A stretch of DNA of 64,000 nt from positions 2,721,617 through 2,785,616 of the forward strand of contig OX638346.1 of NCBI GenBank assembly GCA_951813515.1. The letters are read 5' to 3'. Of this stretch, positions 8,011 through 17,464 are shown piece after piece (the stretch's first letter is position 1; every line of letters starts with the position of its first letter). The translations under genes and the position numbers were made by a program. The notes beneath the pieces are model-generated. The model had not been told where the DNA came from. It did not search any database and saw only the letters and a list, made by a program, of their open reading frames with translations. The stretch is from an uncultured Pseudomonadales bacterium (GTDB lineage: Bacteria; Pseudomonadota; Gammaproteobacteria; Pseudomonadales; Azotimanducaceae).

Positions 8011-10278
8011 ATGGCCGAAGCGCTAGATCTTAATAAAGATAACAATTTCAAATATATAGGTACGCGACCCGTGCGGCCGGACGGCCTCGAGAAAGTGACC
8101 GGACGTGCCAATTTCGGGGCCGACTTCAACATGCCTGGCATGATCCACGGCAAAGTCGTGCGCAGCCCCCATGCCCACGCGCGCATCAGGTCCATCGACA
8201 CGTCGAAGGCGGAAGCGATTCCCGGTGTGATGGCGGTCGTCACCGCCGCCGATTTTCCGGACCGCGGCAAGCTCGGGTTCGGACAGCGGGCGTTCAACGA
8301 AAACCTCATGGCGAGCCGAAAGGTGCTGTATCACGGCCATGCGGTCGCCGCCGTTGCGGCGGTATCGAACCGGGTGGCGGAACTCGCCGCCGCCGCCGTC
8401 GAGGTGGACTACGAGGTGCTCGAATCCGTCACGGACGCGCTTGAGGCCATGGCGCCGAACGCGCCGCTGCTGCATGAGGACATGTTCACGCAGGGTTTGC
8501 CGGAGACCCCGAAGAAGCCCTCCAACATTCCCAAGTACGGCCTCATCACGAAGGGCGACGTGGAGGTTGGTTTCGCCGTGGCCGACGAGATCGTCGAGCG
8601 CACCTTCGTCACGCCCATGGTGCACCAGGGCTATATCGAACCGCATGCCTGCGTCGGCAGCTACAAGGAGGACGGACAGGCGACGTTGTGGTGCTGCACC
8701 CAGGGGCATTTCGGCGTGCGCGATCAGACCGCCATGGTGCTGGGCGTAGACGTGGGCGATATCCGCGTCATCGCCAGCGAGATCGGCGGCGGTTTCGGCG
8801 GCAAGACCACGATCTACCTGGAGCCGCTGGCGTTGAAGCTGTCGCAGAAGAGCGGCCGGCCGGTGAAGATGGTCATGACGCGGGAGGAGGTGTTCCGCGC
8901 CACTGGCCCGGCGTCGGGCACCGTCAACACGATCAGGATCGGCTGCAAGCGGGATGGCACCGTCACGGCCATGTCCGCCAACCTGATATTCGATGCGGGT
9001 GCCTTCGCGGGCAGTGCGATGGGCGCCGGCGCAATGTGCATATTCGCGCCCTACGATGTGGACCACGTGCGGATCGAGAGCCGTGAAGCGGTGACGAACC
9101 GCCCGCGTGTCGCCGCCTATCGCGCGCCGGGCGCGCCGCAGGCGATGTACGCCGGCGAGTCCGTCATGGACGAACTCGCCGAGCGGATCGGCATGGACCC
9201 GATCGACTTCCGGCTGAAGAACGCCGCGGATACCGGCACCCATGCGGCCTACGGCCCGACCTTCGGGGCCATTGGCCTCAAGGCTTGCCTGCTTGCCGCG
9301 AAGAACCACCCGAACTACAAGGCATCGTTGCCCGAAGGGCACGGCCGCGGCGTCGCGGTGGGCTTCTGGTTCAACGGCGGCAACACCTCGAGCGCCGAAG
9401 TGCACCTGACCGAATCCGGCATCGTCAAGATCGTGGAAGGCAGCCCCGACATTGGCGGCAGCCGTGCGTCCATGGCGTTGATGGCGGCGGAAACCCTCGG
9501 CGTGCCCTACGAGCGCGTGCGCTGCCAGGTCGCGGACACTGACAGCACTGGATATTGCGCCACGACCGGTGGTAGTCGGGTCACTTTCGCGACGGGACTG
9601 GCCGTGGTGCGCGCATGCGAGGATGTGATCGGCCAGCTGCGCGCGCGCGCCGCCGCGACCTGGGACATCGATGTCGACCAGGTGGAATGGAAGGACGGCT
9701 CGGCGCGACCGGTCGAGGGTGTCAACATCGAGGCCGAGCCGCTTTCGATCCGGGAAATTGCGGCGGACTCCGCCCGCACCGGCGGCCCGATCTCAGGGCG
9801 CGCGTCGCTCAACGCGCAGGGTCCGGGTCCGGCATTTTCGGTGAATCTGGCCGATGTCGAAATGGATCGGGAGACGGGCCGCGCGACGGTCACGAGCTTC
9901 ACTGCCATTCAGGACGCCGGCAAGGCAATTCACCCCGACTACGTAGAAGGCCAGATGCAGGGCGGGGCGGTCCAGGGCATCGGCTGGGCGCTGAACGAGG
10001 AGTACCTCTACGACAACAACGGCGTAATGGACAATCCCGGGTTCCTGGATTACCGCGTGCCCGTCGCTTCGGATTTGCCCATGATCGACACCCAGATCGT
10101 CGAAGTGCCGAACCCGAACCATCCCTACGGTGTGCGGGGTTGCGGGGAAACTCCCATCGTCGCGCCGCTGGCTGCGGTCGGCAACGCGGTGAGCCGCGCC
10201 CTCGGGATGCGGATGACGGAACTGCCCATGTCGCCACCCAAGGTGCTCGAGGCGATTTCCGGGAACGGGGGAAACTGA
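8011..10278 (+). CDS. Xanthine dehydrogenase family molybdopterin-binding subunit (orphan)
   Basis: A 755-residue large subunit of the molybdenum hydroxylase family. Conserved features include EIGGGFGGKTTIYLEPLALK (Moco contact loop), AYRAPGAPQAMYAGESVMDE and the C-terminal active-site region YGVRGCGETPIVAPLAAVGN with Glu. ATG at 8011 follows AGGAG at 8001. The usual [2Fe-2S] small subunit and FAD medium subunit are not adjacent, so partners must be encoded elsewhere, or electrons leave by another route. Codons 5-17 (8023-8062) are strikingly A/T rich (LNKDNNFKYI, including ATA Ile) in a GC-rich gene. Substrate unknown. Confidence 0.85.
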   Translation: MAEALDLNKDNNFKYIGTRPVRPDGLEKVTGRANFGADFNMPGMIHGKVVRSPHAHARIRSIDTSKAEAIPGVMAVVTAADFPDRGKLGFGQRAFNENLMASRKVLYHGHAVAAVAAVSNRVAELAAAAVEVDYEVLESVTDALEAMAPNAPLLHEDMFTQGLPETPKKPSNIPKYGLITKGDVEVGFAVADEIVERTFVTPMVHQGYIEPHACVGSYKEDGQATLWCCTQGHFGVRDQTAMVLGVDVGDIRVIASEIGGGFGGKTTIYLEPLALKLSQKSGRPVKMVMTREEVFRATGPASGTVNTIRIGCKRDGTVTAMSANLIFDAGAFAGSAMGAGAMCIFAPYDVDHVRIESREAVTNRPRVAAYRAPGAPQAMYAGESVMDELAERIGMDPIDFRLKNAADTGTHAAYGPTFGAIGLKACLLAAKNHPNYKASLPEGHGRGVAVGFWFNGGNTSSAEVHLTESGIVKIVEGSPDIGGSRASMALMAAETLGVPYERVRCQVADTDSTGYCATTGGSRVTFATGLAVVRACEDVIGQLRARAAATWDIDVDQVEWKDGSARPVEGVNIEAEPLSIREIAADSARTGGPISGRASLNAQGPGPAFSVNLADVEMDRETGRATVTSFTAIQDAGKAIHPDYVEGQMQGGAVQGIGWALNEEYLYDNNGVMDNPGFLDYRVPVASDLPMIDTQIVEVPNPNHPYGVRGCGETPIVAPLAAVGNAVSRALGMRMTELPMSPPKVLEAISGNGGN

Positions 10279-10291
10279 GGAAATAACGACA

Positions 10292-10309
10292 GCGCGGCGG
10301 GAGCCGCGC
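10292..10309 (+). terminator. Hairpin after the molybdopterin dehydrogenase
   Basis: A perfect 7-bp stem GCGCGGC/GCCGCGC with a GGGA loop lies 14 bp after the dehydrogenase stop codon; no strong T tract follows, so it may only stabilise the transcript end. The rest of the 10279-10632 gap holds no gene that I can support, only an A/T-richer patch around 10475-10535. Confidence 0.4.
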
Positions 10310-10632
10310 CGATCCTACTTTCGTCGGCTGGGCAGGCCAGCCTGGACACCTGTCTTGGGCTTAGAAGCGCTTCATTCCCGAGTGCTCGTCAAGCGCGCCG
10401 ACGGGACGCCAGCCCTCAGAGCTCACCACGGGCCGCGATGATCGCGCGGAAAAAAGACCAGTGAGGGCGCGAGTCCGTATTTGGTAGGTCACGGGAAGTA
10501 CGACATACGCGATTGATTACAATGACATTCAGTAACGTGACAAGCGGCCTTGGTGAGATTTGCGGGCTAGGCAGCGCGAGCGGCGCAGGACGTCCGGCGC
10601 CTCGATGCGCTCTGTGGGACGTGGACGGGTGC

Positions 10633-11385
10633 TCACCCCGGCTTGAGCAGCACGTACAGGATGAAGTTCGGCGCGCGAAACTCGTCGTCGAAGGTCGGGT
10701 GCGCTTCGAGTTGGTCCCGCGAGGGCGTCGGTTCATGCAGGCCCTCCAGCGTGAAGCCGCTGCGACGGAAGGCGGTCAGGTAACTCGAAAGCGGACGATG
10801 CATGTTGATGAAGGGCCGGTCTCCCCACGACCACTGCCGTGGACCTTCGTGCATGTAATCGTCGACGGGGTAGAACAGCTTGTCGTTGCCGTGCTTGATC
10901 CAGCCGCCAGGAACGGATGAGCGGATCGGGTGGATGTTGCAGACGACGAAGCGCCCGCCGGCCCGGAGAACCCGAAACGCGGCGTCGATCGAGGCGGCGA
11001 AGTCGAGCAGGTCGACCAGCACGATGTAGGACACCGCCAAGTCGAACGTCCCGTCCGGCACCTGATCAAGCCTTTCGGCGTCGTCGACCAGGTAGCTCTC
11101 GGTGTCCCCGGCCAGGCTGCGGGCGCGGTCGATGAAGGCTTGGGTGAGGTCGACTCCCGTGACGGAGGCACCTTGGCGCGCGAGAACGCGGCTGAACCGG
11201 CCTTCGCCGCACCCGATATCGATGACATTCTTGCCCCTGGCGTCGCCCAGCGCATCCAGGATGGCGGTGTCCAGGAAGCCGGTCCGCACGGACTGGTCCT
11301 GGCTGAACCAGTTTTCGACCGACTCCGCCCACTGCGTTGCGAGACGCTGCCGTAACGCCCGCTTCGACCCGCTCGAACCCGTCAC
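10633..11385 (-). CDS. Class I SAM-dependent methyltransferase
   Basis: A 250-residue methyltransferase. Motif I is VIDIGCGEGRFSRVLARQG near residue 55, the acidic residue ending strand 2 is in VTGVDLTQ, and the post-motif FDLAVSYIVLVDLLD and LRAGGRFVVCNIHP segments match the Methyltransf_11/25 fold. The C-terminal half (WSWGDRPFINMHRP, LSSYLTAFRRSGFTLEGLHE) is typical of small-molecule methyltransferases, but the acceptor is unknown. The start is GTG at 11385; no closer ATG precedes motif I. It faces the repeat-rich region 11386-12221. Confidence 0.85.
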   Translation of the reverse strand: MTGSSGSKRALRQRLATQWAESVENWFSQDQSVRTGFLDTAILDALGDARGKNVIDIGCGEGRFSRVLARQGASVTGVDLTQAFIDRARSLAGDTESYLVDDAERLDQVPDGTFDLAVSYIVLVDLLDFAASIDAAFRVLRAGGRFVVCNIHPIRSSVPGGWIKHGNDKLFYPVDDYMHEGPRQWSWGDRPFINMHRPLSSYLTAFRRSGFTLEGLHEPTPSRDQLEAHPTFDDEFRAPNFILYVLLKPG

Positions 11386-11745
11386 CGCGTCGACTCAGCG
11401 GAGCCCGGCTCTTGCCGCATGGTGTGCGAGAACGTGTGTTCACAGCTGTCGTCAGCTTGGCCGCCCGCGCCTGCCCGGCGCAGCTCCGTGAGGCAGAACG
11501 ACGGCCTCAGTTGGTCGAGTCGCGTGCGGGGATTGCGCGCCTGTTCACCGAGGGGATAGAAATCGTACATCGATATACCGTACTTTGCGCCCTTGCGTTT
11601 CCGGGCAAGCGGGATCATCGGCGCTGGCCCTGTTCTTGTCGGCAATGGGCGCTAGTCAATTCGAGGGCTGCGGAAATGCGACAAAGCATTGTCTCACGCG
11701 GATTCTTTTTGTCTGAGAATATTGCTGACAAGGTGAGTTCTTGCC
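11386..11745. other. Gene-free stretch before the 110-bp repeats
   Basis: No convincing gene. Short open frames on both strands lack ribosome-binding sites and family features. The segment 11690-11735 is comparatively A/T rich and could hold promoter elements, but no clear -35/-10 pair was identified. Confidence 0.5.
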
Positions 11746-12190
11746 GCTAGTGCCATGAAATCTGTCGGACCCGAAGGTCCGCCATCTTTCACCCCCGCCC
11801 AAGCCCACCTACCATCCAGTCGGTCTTGCCGCCGACGCGGCAAGTCCGACAGTCTGCTAGCGCCATGAAATCTGTCGGACCCGAAGGTCCGCCATCTTTC
11901 ACCCCCGCCCAAGCCCACCTACCATCCAGTCGGTCTTGCCGCCGACGCGGCAAGTCCGACAGTCTGCTAGCGCCATGAAATCTGTCGGACCCGAAGGTCC
12001 GCCATCTTTCACCCCCGCCCAAGCCCACCTACCATCCAGTCGGTCTTGCCGCCGACGCGGCAAGTCCGACAGTCTGCTAGCGCCATGAAATCTGTCGGAC
12101 CCGATGGACCCGCCGTCTTTCACCCCCGCCCAAGCCCACCAATCACTCTGTGGATCTTGCGCCCAACGCCGCAAGTCCGACAGACTGACG
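11746..12190. repeat. Four tandem copies of a 110-bp hairpin unit
   Basis: Units start at 11746, 11856, 11966 and 12076, exactly 110 bp apart, each beginning GCTAG(T/C)GCCATGAAATC. The first three are nearly identical; the fourth is diverged. Each unit contains the hairpin CGGACC-CGAA-GGTCCG and the hairpin CTTGCCGC-CGAC-GCGGCAAG, and the junctions form a longer inverted repeat, GTCCGACAG...CTGTCGGAC. Because 110 is not a multiple of three, all reading frames through it are by-products. The array ends about 30 bp before the transporter gene. Diverged relatives occur at 20120, 23488 and 47653. Confidence 0.95.
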
Positions 12191-12221
12191 GCCTGCGTCA
12201 ACCTGCCCGTCGAGCAGAAGC

Positions 12222-13580
12222 TTGCGCGGCGATTCCTCGAGGTCTTCCCTGAACAACGCCCAAAGACTCAGCTACGCGGTCGGCGACTTCGGCATCAACC
12301 TGTACTTCATGTCGGCGTTGACCTTCCTTCTGTTCTTCTACACGGAGGTGTACGGACTGTCGGCCGCCGTCGCCGGCGGCGTGTTCCTGGTGGCCAGGGT
12401 CGTCGATGCGGTCACCGATCCCATCATGGGATTCGTCGCGGATCGCACGCGCAGCCGCTGGGGAAGGTTCCGGCCCTACGTGCTCTATGGTCCGGTTCCG
12501 CTCGGGTTGATCACCGTCGCGATGTTCACCGTCCCGGGTTTCGGCGACTTCGGCAAGGTGGTCTGGGCGTATGTAACCTACACGCTGTTCGGCATTGTCT
12601 ATACCGTCGTCACGATCCCCTACGCGGCCATGACGGCAGTGATGACCGACGACTACCAGGAGCGGACGCGCCTGACGACGCTGCGCATCGGCTGCGCGTT
12701 CGGAGGCGGCATAGCCGTTTCGGCCGGCCTTGCGCAGTTGGTGGATTGGCTCGGCGGCGGGGCCAGCGGGTTTCAGGCGGCGATGATCCTGTTCTCCGTC
12801 GTGGCGACGGCCCTGTTGTGGGTCACTTTCGCGGGCACCGAGGAGCGCATCGCCCCCGCGCGCTCGGCGCGCAAGCTCTCGCTTGCCGATGGCGCCCGGG
12901 CGCTGGCGGCAAACCCGCCCTTGATCGTCGTCGTGCTGCTTTTCACCCTGGGCATGCTCGCGTTCACGGTGCGCATGACCGCTGCCCCTTACTATTTCAA
13001 GTACAACATGGGCCGCGAAGACCTGTTGTCGCTGTACTTCGCCGTGACCCTTCCCGTGATGTACCTGGGCTTGATCGCGGTGCCGTGGTTGTCCCGGCGA
13101 TTCGGCAAAGCTGGCGGTATTCGGGCGGGAGCCGTGGTCGCGATGATCGGCGCCGTCGGCTTCTACTTCACTCCGCCGGACGATGTTGTGATGGTATTCG
13201 TATGGGCGTCGGTACTGGCGATTGGCGGCGCCCCGATCGCCGTGCTCGGTTGGGCGATGATCCCGGACACCGTGGAGTACGCTGAGTGGCGCACCGGCGT
13301 GCGGGCCGCCGGCCTGACCATTGCCGAGGCCAGTTTCTTTCAGAAGTTGGCCAAGGCGGTGGGGGGAGCTGGCGTTGCCGCGCTGCTGGCGGCGTTCGGC
13401 TACGTCGCCAACACGGCGCAGTCCGAGACGACCCTCGCGGCAATCCTGTGGACCATGTCCCTGGTGCCGTTCTTCATACAGATTCTGCTCATCGCCGTTT
13501 CGCTCGCCTATCGCTTGGACGAGCGCGCGCATGCGCGTATTGTCGGCGAACTGAAGGATCGACAGGACAATTCGGTATGA
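12222..13580 (+). CDS. GPH-type MFS sugar/cation symporter
   Basis: A roughly 452-residue integral membrane transporter with about 12 hydrophobic segments, of the glycoside-pentoside-hexuronide:cation symporter (MFS_2) family. The family signature is DAVTDPIMGFVADRTRSRWG near residue 60, together with FRPYVLYGPVPLG. The likely cargo is a glycoside or organic acid taken up with Na+ or H+. No good ATG exists: TTG at 12222, after an AGAAG sequence, is the best start, which leaves the start uncertain. A secreted dienelactone hydrolase overlaps its stop by 4 bp, so the two are translationally coupled. Confidence 0.8.
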   Translation: MRGDSSRSSLNNAQRLSYAVGDFGINLYFMSALTFLLFFYTEVYGLSAAVAGGVFLVARVVDAVTDPIMGFVADRTRSRWGRFRPYVLYGPVPLGLITVAMFTVPGFGDFGKVVWAYVTYTLFGIVYTVVTIPYAAMTAVMTDDYQERTRLTTLRIGCAFGGGIAVSAGLAQLVDWLGGGASGFQAAMILFSVVATALLWVTFAGTEERIAPARSARKLSLADGARALAANPPLIVVVLLFTLGMLAFTVRMTAAPYYFKYNMGREDLLSLYFAVTLPVMYLGLIAVPWLSRRFGKAGGIRAGAVVAMIGAVGFYFTPPDDVVMVFVWASVLAIGGAPIAVLGWAMIPDTVEYAEWRTGVRAAGLTIAEASFFQKLAKAVGGAGVAALLAAFGYVANTAQSETTLAAILWTMSLVPFFIQILLIAVSLAYRLDERAHARIVGELKDRQDNSV

Positions 13581-14362
13581 AGGCATGGCTTGCACTTCTC
13601 GTCTCCCTCGCTGCGACCTTGAGCCACGGCGCGATCGGCGACATTCCGCCGGCACTGGTCGGCGAAGCCGGACCTCCGGACGGCGAAACGCTTAGCTACC
13701 ACGGGGAGGCAACGGGTTACCTGGCGGTGCCGGAAGGCGCCGGCCCGCATCCCAGCGTTATCCTGATTCACGAATGGAACGGCCTGGTGGACCGGGTCCG
13801 CCAGGTGGCGGATGCGTTCGCGGCGGAGGGCTATGTCGCCCTCGCGGCGGATCTCTACAGCGGCCGCACGGGCACCAACCCGCAAGAGAACATGGCGCTG
13901 GTCCGCGAGACGCTGGCGGCCCCGGATGCCATCATCGCGAACCTCGATGCGGCTGCCGCGTATCTGGACCAGCGGCCGGACACGACGGGCAAGGTCGCTG
14001 CCATCGGCTGGTGCTACGGCGGCGGCGTCGCGCTGAGCTATGCCCTCGGCAGCGAACACCACGACGCGACCGCGATCTTCTACGGCAGACTGCTCGACGA
14101 TCCGAAACAACTGAAGAAAATCGGCCACGAGGTGTACGGCACGTTCGCTGGGCAGGACCGAGGCATCCCGACCGAAGCGGTCGACCGTTTCGTCGAGGCG
14201 CTTCGCGCGGCCGGCGTCGAGAACGATGTCCATATCTACGATCCCGTGCAGCACGGTTTCTGGCTGTACGTGGATCGCGATCCAGAGGTCAACCGGGAAC
14301 CGGCGGCGGACGCCTGGCGGCGTCTCAAGGCCTATCTGGAGCGGACCTTGGGCCAGGAGTAG
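13577..14362 (+). CDS. Exported dienelactone hydrolase family protein
   Basis: A 261-residue alpha/beta hydrolase with a signal peptide (MKAWLALLVSLAATLSHGA). The cysteine nucleophile elbow GWCYGGG, the preceding HPSVILIHEWNGL oxyanion region and the C-terminal YDPVQHGFWL (catalytic His) match dienelactone hydrolases, which hydrolyse cyclic lactones or esters. Its periplasmic location is unusual for the chlorocatechol-pathway enzyme and fits a broader esterase role. ATG at 13577 overlaps the transporter stop as ATGA, suggesting that the imported compound and the hydrolase substrate are related. Confidence 0.8.
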   Translation: MKAWLALLVSLAATLSHGAIGDIPPALVGEAGPPDGETLSYHGEATGYLAVPEGAGPHPSVILIHEWNGLVDRVRQVADAFAAEGYVALAADLYSGRTGTNPQENMALVRETLAAPDAIIANLDAAAAYLDQRPDTTGKVAAIGWCYGGGVALSYALGSEHHDATAIFYGRLLDDPKQLKKIGHEVYGTFAGQDRGIPTEAVDRFVEALRAAGVENDVHIYDPVQHGFWLYVDRDPEVNREPAADAWRRLKAYLERTLGQE

Positions 14363-14380
14363 ATCTCCGGGGCGGATGCC

Positions 14381-14866
14381 CTAGAGAAGATGCCTCGGCC
14401 GGCGCCCGGTGATGACTCGGGTGTTGAAGCCGAGCCAGTGCATGCGCCCGATGTAGCGGGCGTGCTCTATCTTGAAACACCGGTCCATGACGACATCGAG
14501 GCCGCCAGCCCTCGCTATCTCGGCGGCTTCCTCGCTGATGACCCCGAACTGGAGCCACAGGGCACGGGCGTTGATGGCGACGGCTTGCTGGGCGATCTCC
14601 ACGGCGGCCGCCGGGTCGCGGAAGACATCGACGACGTCCACGGTGCCTGGGATATCCGCCAGTGAAGGATAGGACTTGAAGCCCAGGATCTCGTCCTCGC
14701 GCGGGTTGACGGGAATCACTTCGTACCCGTGCCGGTCGGCGTAGAAGCCGACGAAATTGCTCGCGCGCAGTTCGTTCGGAGATAGTCCGACTATGGCGAT
14801 GGTCCGCGCCTGGTGCAGGATCCGCTGGATCGTCTCGGGGTCTTGATATTCAGGCGATACGGGCAA
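14381..14866 (-). CDS. CoA-binding protein (YccU type)
   Basis: A 161-residue Rossmann-fold CoA_binding protein. TIAIVGLSPNELRASNFVGF near residue 22 and YEVIPVNPREDEILGFKSYP are the family hallmarks; WLQFGVISEEAAEIA and VMDRCFKIEHARY complete the domain. Homologues bind CoA tightly, but their role is not defined. The start is TTG at 14866, overlapping the end of the upstream sulfhydrylase gene by 17 bp, so the two are probably coupled. No ATG gives a complete domain. Confidence 0.8.
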   Translation of the reverse strand: MPVSPEYQDPETIQRILHQARTIAIVGLSPNELRASNFVGFYADRHGYEVIPVNPREDEILGFKSYPSLADIPGTVDVVDVFRDPAAAVEIAQQAVAINARALWLQFGVISEEAAEIARAGGLDVVMDRCFKIEHARYIGRMHWLGFNTRVITGRRPRHLL

Positions 14867-16151
14867 AAGCGGCCTCCAGGTCCCAGATGAGGTCGTCCAC
14901 GTCCTCGATGCCTACGGAAAGCCGGATCGTTCCAGGACCGATCCCCGCCGCCGCCAGCTCCTCCTCGTCGAGCTGCCGGTGGGTCGTGCTGGCCGGGTGG
15001 ATGATGAGGCTCTTGGCATCGCCCACATTGGCGAGATGCGAGAAGAGTTCTACCCCCCGAATGAACTCCTGTCCGGCTTCCCGCCCGGCGGCGAGGTCGA
15101 AGCAGAATACGGCGCCGGCGCCTTGCGGCAGGTATTTTGCCGTCAAGGTGCTATAGGGACTGTCTTCGAGGCCGGGGTATCTAACGGCGGTCACTTCGCT
15201 ACGGCCGCGCAGCCATTCGGCCAATGTGACTGCGTTGGCTACGTGGCGCTCCATTCTGAGCGGCAGCGTTTCGATCCCCAGCATGAACAGGAACGCGTTG
15301 AACGGGCTCATGGCGCTGCCGAGGTCCCGCAAGGTCTCGGCGCGCAGTTTCATCAGATACCCGTAGCCGCCGAAAGTCTCGTGGAACGCGAGCCCGTGAT
15401 ATGCCGGCGAGGGATCCGCGATGACCGGGAACTTGCCGTTGGACCAGTCGAATTCCCCGGAGTCCACCACCACGCCGCCGATGCTGGTGCCGTGGCCACC
15501 GAGGAACTTGGTCGCCGAGTGCACGACGATGTCGGCGCCCCAGTCGATGGGCCGGCAGAGATACGGGGTGGCGAAGGTGTTGTCCACGACTAGAGGGATG
15601 CCGTGACCATGCGCGATGGCGGCGACGGGTTCGATGTCGAGGACGTTGCCGCCGGGATTGCCGATGGTCTCGGCGAACAGGAGTTTCGTCTCGTCGGTGA
15701 GCGCCGCCTTCCAGTTCTCCGGCGCATCAGGATCGACGAACGTGAGCCGGACACACATCTTTCGGAACAGGTGCTTGAGTTGCGTCACCGTCCCGCCGTA
15801 AAGCGCGGCCGACGCGACCACGTGATCGCCGGGATTCAGCAGGGTGAAAAACGTCGCCGACTGCGCCGCCAGCCCGCTCGCGAAGCCGACCGCGCCGATC
15901 CCGCCTTCCAGGTTGCCAACCCGCTCCTCGAAAGCGGCGACGGTGGGATTCATGATGCGCGAGTACGTGTTCCCATACTCCTGCAGGTTGAAGTACGCGG
16001 CGGCGGATTCGGGATCCTCGAACACGTAGCTCGTGGTCTGGAAAATCGGCACCGCCCGCGCGCCTGTGTTGGGCTCAGGCCGCGCCCCAGCGTGCACGCT
16101 GCGGGTGTGAAATCCGAAAGATCGCAATGGTTTCTCGTCGGGGTTCTGCAT
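14850..16151 (-). CDS. metY: O-acetylhomoserine aminocarboxypropyltransferase (PLP-dependent)
   Basis: A 433-residue PLP enzyme of the Cys/Met metabolism family. The PLP lysine is in [20 protein letters not shown]; the phosphate-binding region is [10 protein letters not shown] and the [16 protein letters not shown] segment binds substrate. Length and the long [26 protein letters not shown] insert region favour O-acetylhomoserine sulfhydrylase (methionine synthesis by direct sulfhydrylation) over the shorter cystathionine enzymes. The ATG at 16151 lacks a strong ribosome-binding site and lies only about 95 bp from the GGGACACAC repeat cluster, so its promoter may lie inside or next to repeats. 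Confidence 0.88.
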   Translation of the reverse strand: MQNPDEKPLRSFGFHTRSVHAGARPEPNTGARAVPIFQTTSYVFEDPESAAAYFNLQEYGNTYSRIMNPTVAAFEERVGNLEGGIGAVGFASGLAAQSATFFTLLNPGDHVVASAALYGGTVTQLKHLFRKMCVRLTFVDPDAPENWKAALTDETKLLFAETIGNPGGNVLDIEPVAAIAHGHGIPLVVDNTFATPYLCRPIDWGADIVVHSATKFLGGHGTSIGGVVVDSGEFDWSNGKFPVIADPSPAYHGLAFHETFGGYGYLMKLRAETLRDLGSAMSPFNAFLFMLGIETLPLRMERHVANAVTLAEWLRGRSEVTAVRYPGLEDSPYSTLTAKYLPQGAGAVFCFDLAAGREAGQEFIRGVELFSHLANVGDAKSLIIHPASTTHRQLDEEELAAAGIGPGTIRLSVGIEDVDDLIWDLEAAFARIA

Positions 16152-16509
16152 TGGACACCGAACGGACTATGGCGAGCGCACTCTATCACCGAGGACTGGG
16201 ACACACGAGTATTGGGACTCCGAGGACTGGGACACAGACTCCGAGGACTCATTAGGACTGGGACACACGAGATCTGGTCGCGTGGAGCGTTGGACACTTT
16301 CGCTCTGAACTTTTGGCGGATGCACACATGGACGATGGACGATGGAGCATGCGGTCTTGGGACGGCTTGGACGGGAGAGGGGCAGCCGGCGTTCAATGAC
16401 GCGCCTTGGAGTTTCAGGGAGTAAATCGCCGTTAGTAGGCAGGGAAACGGTGCGTCTGGCCGCGGGGGGAAGCGATCGATCGACCAGTCAAGCGGGGTGA
16501 TTGTGCTGC

Positions 16510-16535
16510 CTCGGGCATGCGGAGGCATGCCCGAG
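16510..16535 (-). terminator. Perfect 11-bp hairpin behind RAYT gene 1
   Basis: CTCGGGCATGC / GCATGCCCGAG with loop GGAG begins two bases beyond the transposase stop. There is no T tract. A hairpin with the same GGAG loop follows the second transposase gene (26662-26683), so it may be a REP-type recognition structure rather than a terminator. Confidence 0.6.
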
Positions 16536-16537
16536 AG

Positions 16538-17464
16538 TCAGGCGGGTAGGGGTAATTCGCGACGCCGCAGGCCGCGGTCCGCCATCCACTGTTGGAGCAG
16601 TGATTTCGAGCCGTAGGCGCGCTGGCGTTTGGCGAGTGACGTCATCTTCGCGATCCACATGGCCTCGCGATCCGTTGATGCTTCTAGAACTGCCTCCAAC
16701 CTTTCGATGTAGGCCGCGAGGGTCATGCCGAGACGCGGCGGGCGGTCGATGTGGGCAACCTCGCGCTTGCGGTTGCGGGTCAGGCCGGACGCCAGCGGGC
16801 GCAGGTAATCCGCCAGTGCAGCCGGGCTGTTCTCCAGCAGCCTGGTGCTGATCGACGCGTGCTGACACTCGGCAAGCCGCCGTGCCAGCCGTGCCCTCAC
16901 CGGATTCAGGTCCACATAGGCCATGGCCGCGATCACTGCCTCCTCATTCAGCAGTGCGCCGGAATAAAACCGCTGCTCAAAGAAGTGCCCCTTGCAACCG
17001 TCCTCTTTGTTGGCTCGCCATGCGATCGGCTGCTTCAGGTGCTTCATGAAGGACGAAAGCGATCCCAGCGTCTGCCGTGCCTTCTCAAGCCGCTTCGGAT
17101 CCCCCATCATCAGCTCGCGAACCTCCGGCTTCCGATCCTCCGCCACGGCACCCCGCTCTGACGGCGGGAATGCGTCCACCCAGCGCGCTGCAACCTCCTC
17201 GGGGCTCCAATCCTCGCAAGCCGTTGGATCGTAGTGCACAACCAGGTGGAAGTGGTTGCTCATCACGGCATAGGCATCAATCTCTACTGCGAAGCAGCGC
17301 GCTAGCGCGAACATGCGCTCCACGAGCCAGCATTTGCGGTGTGAGTAGTCTTTGCGTGTGCGCTTGTCGTATCCGCACAGCCACGCGCGGCGCACGCAGT
17401 TCGATACTAGGTGATAGCCCAGAGCTGTAGTGTTGTCGACGAGTTGGTATCGGGGCGTTGCCAT
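16538..17464 (-). CDS. REP-associated tyrosine transposase (RAYT, Y1/HUH)
   Basis: A 308-residue Y1-type transposase. The HUH metal-binding motif is in SNHFHLVVHYD near residue 70, and the tyrosine/asparagine region is AMAYVDLNPVRARLARR near residue 185. The WLCGYDKRTRKDYSHRK N-terminus is typical of RAYT proteins, single-copy relatives of IS200/IS605 transposases that act on REP hairpins in single-stranded DNA. ATG at 17464 starts the conserved domain. The gene is intact and about 75 percent similar by eye to the copy at 27620-26688, with diverged codons, so the two are old paralogues rather than recent copies. Confidence 0.88.
   Translation of the reverse strand: MATPRYQLVDNTTALGYHLVSNCVRRAWLCGYDKRTRKDYSHRKCWLVERMFALARCFAVEIDAYAVMSNHFHLVVHYDPTACEDWSPEEVAARWVDAFPPSERGAVAEDRKPEVRELMMGDPKRLEKARQTLGSLSSFMKHLKQPIAWRANKEDGCKGHFFEQRFYSGALLNEEAVIAAMAYVDLNPVRARLARRLAECQHASISTRLLENSPAALADYLRPLASGLTRNRKREVAHIDRPPRLGMTLAAYIERLEAVLEASTDREAMWIAKMTSLAKRQRAYGSKSLLQQWMADRGLRRRELPLPA

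Noticed and set aside
8023..9405. 460-residue open frame antisense to the molybdopterin dehydrogenase
   Set aside because: No family features, and composition typical of an antisense frame in a GC-rich gene.
11382..11645. 87-codon open frame on the minus strand
   Set aside because: No domain or Shine-Dalgarno, and it overlaps the methyltransferase start region.
11694..12201. Three overlapping open frames with identical repeated peptide on the minus strand
   Set aside because: The 110-bp unit is not a multiple of three, so the same DNA is read in successive frames; no conserved start or domain.
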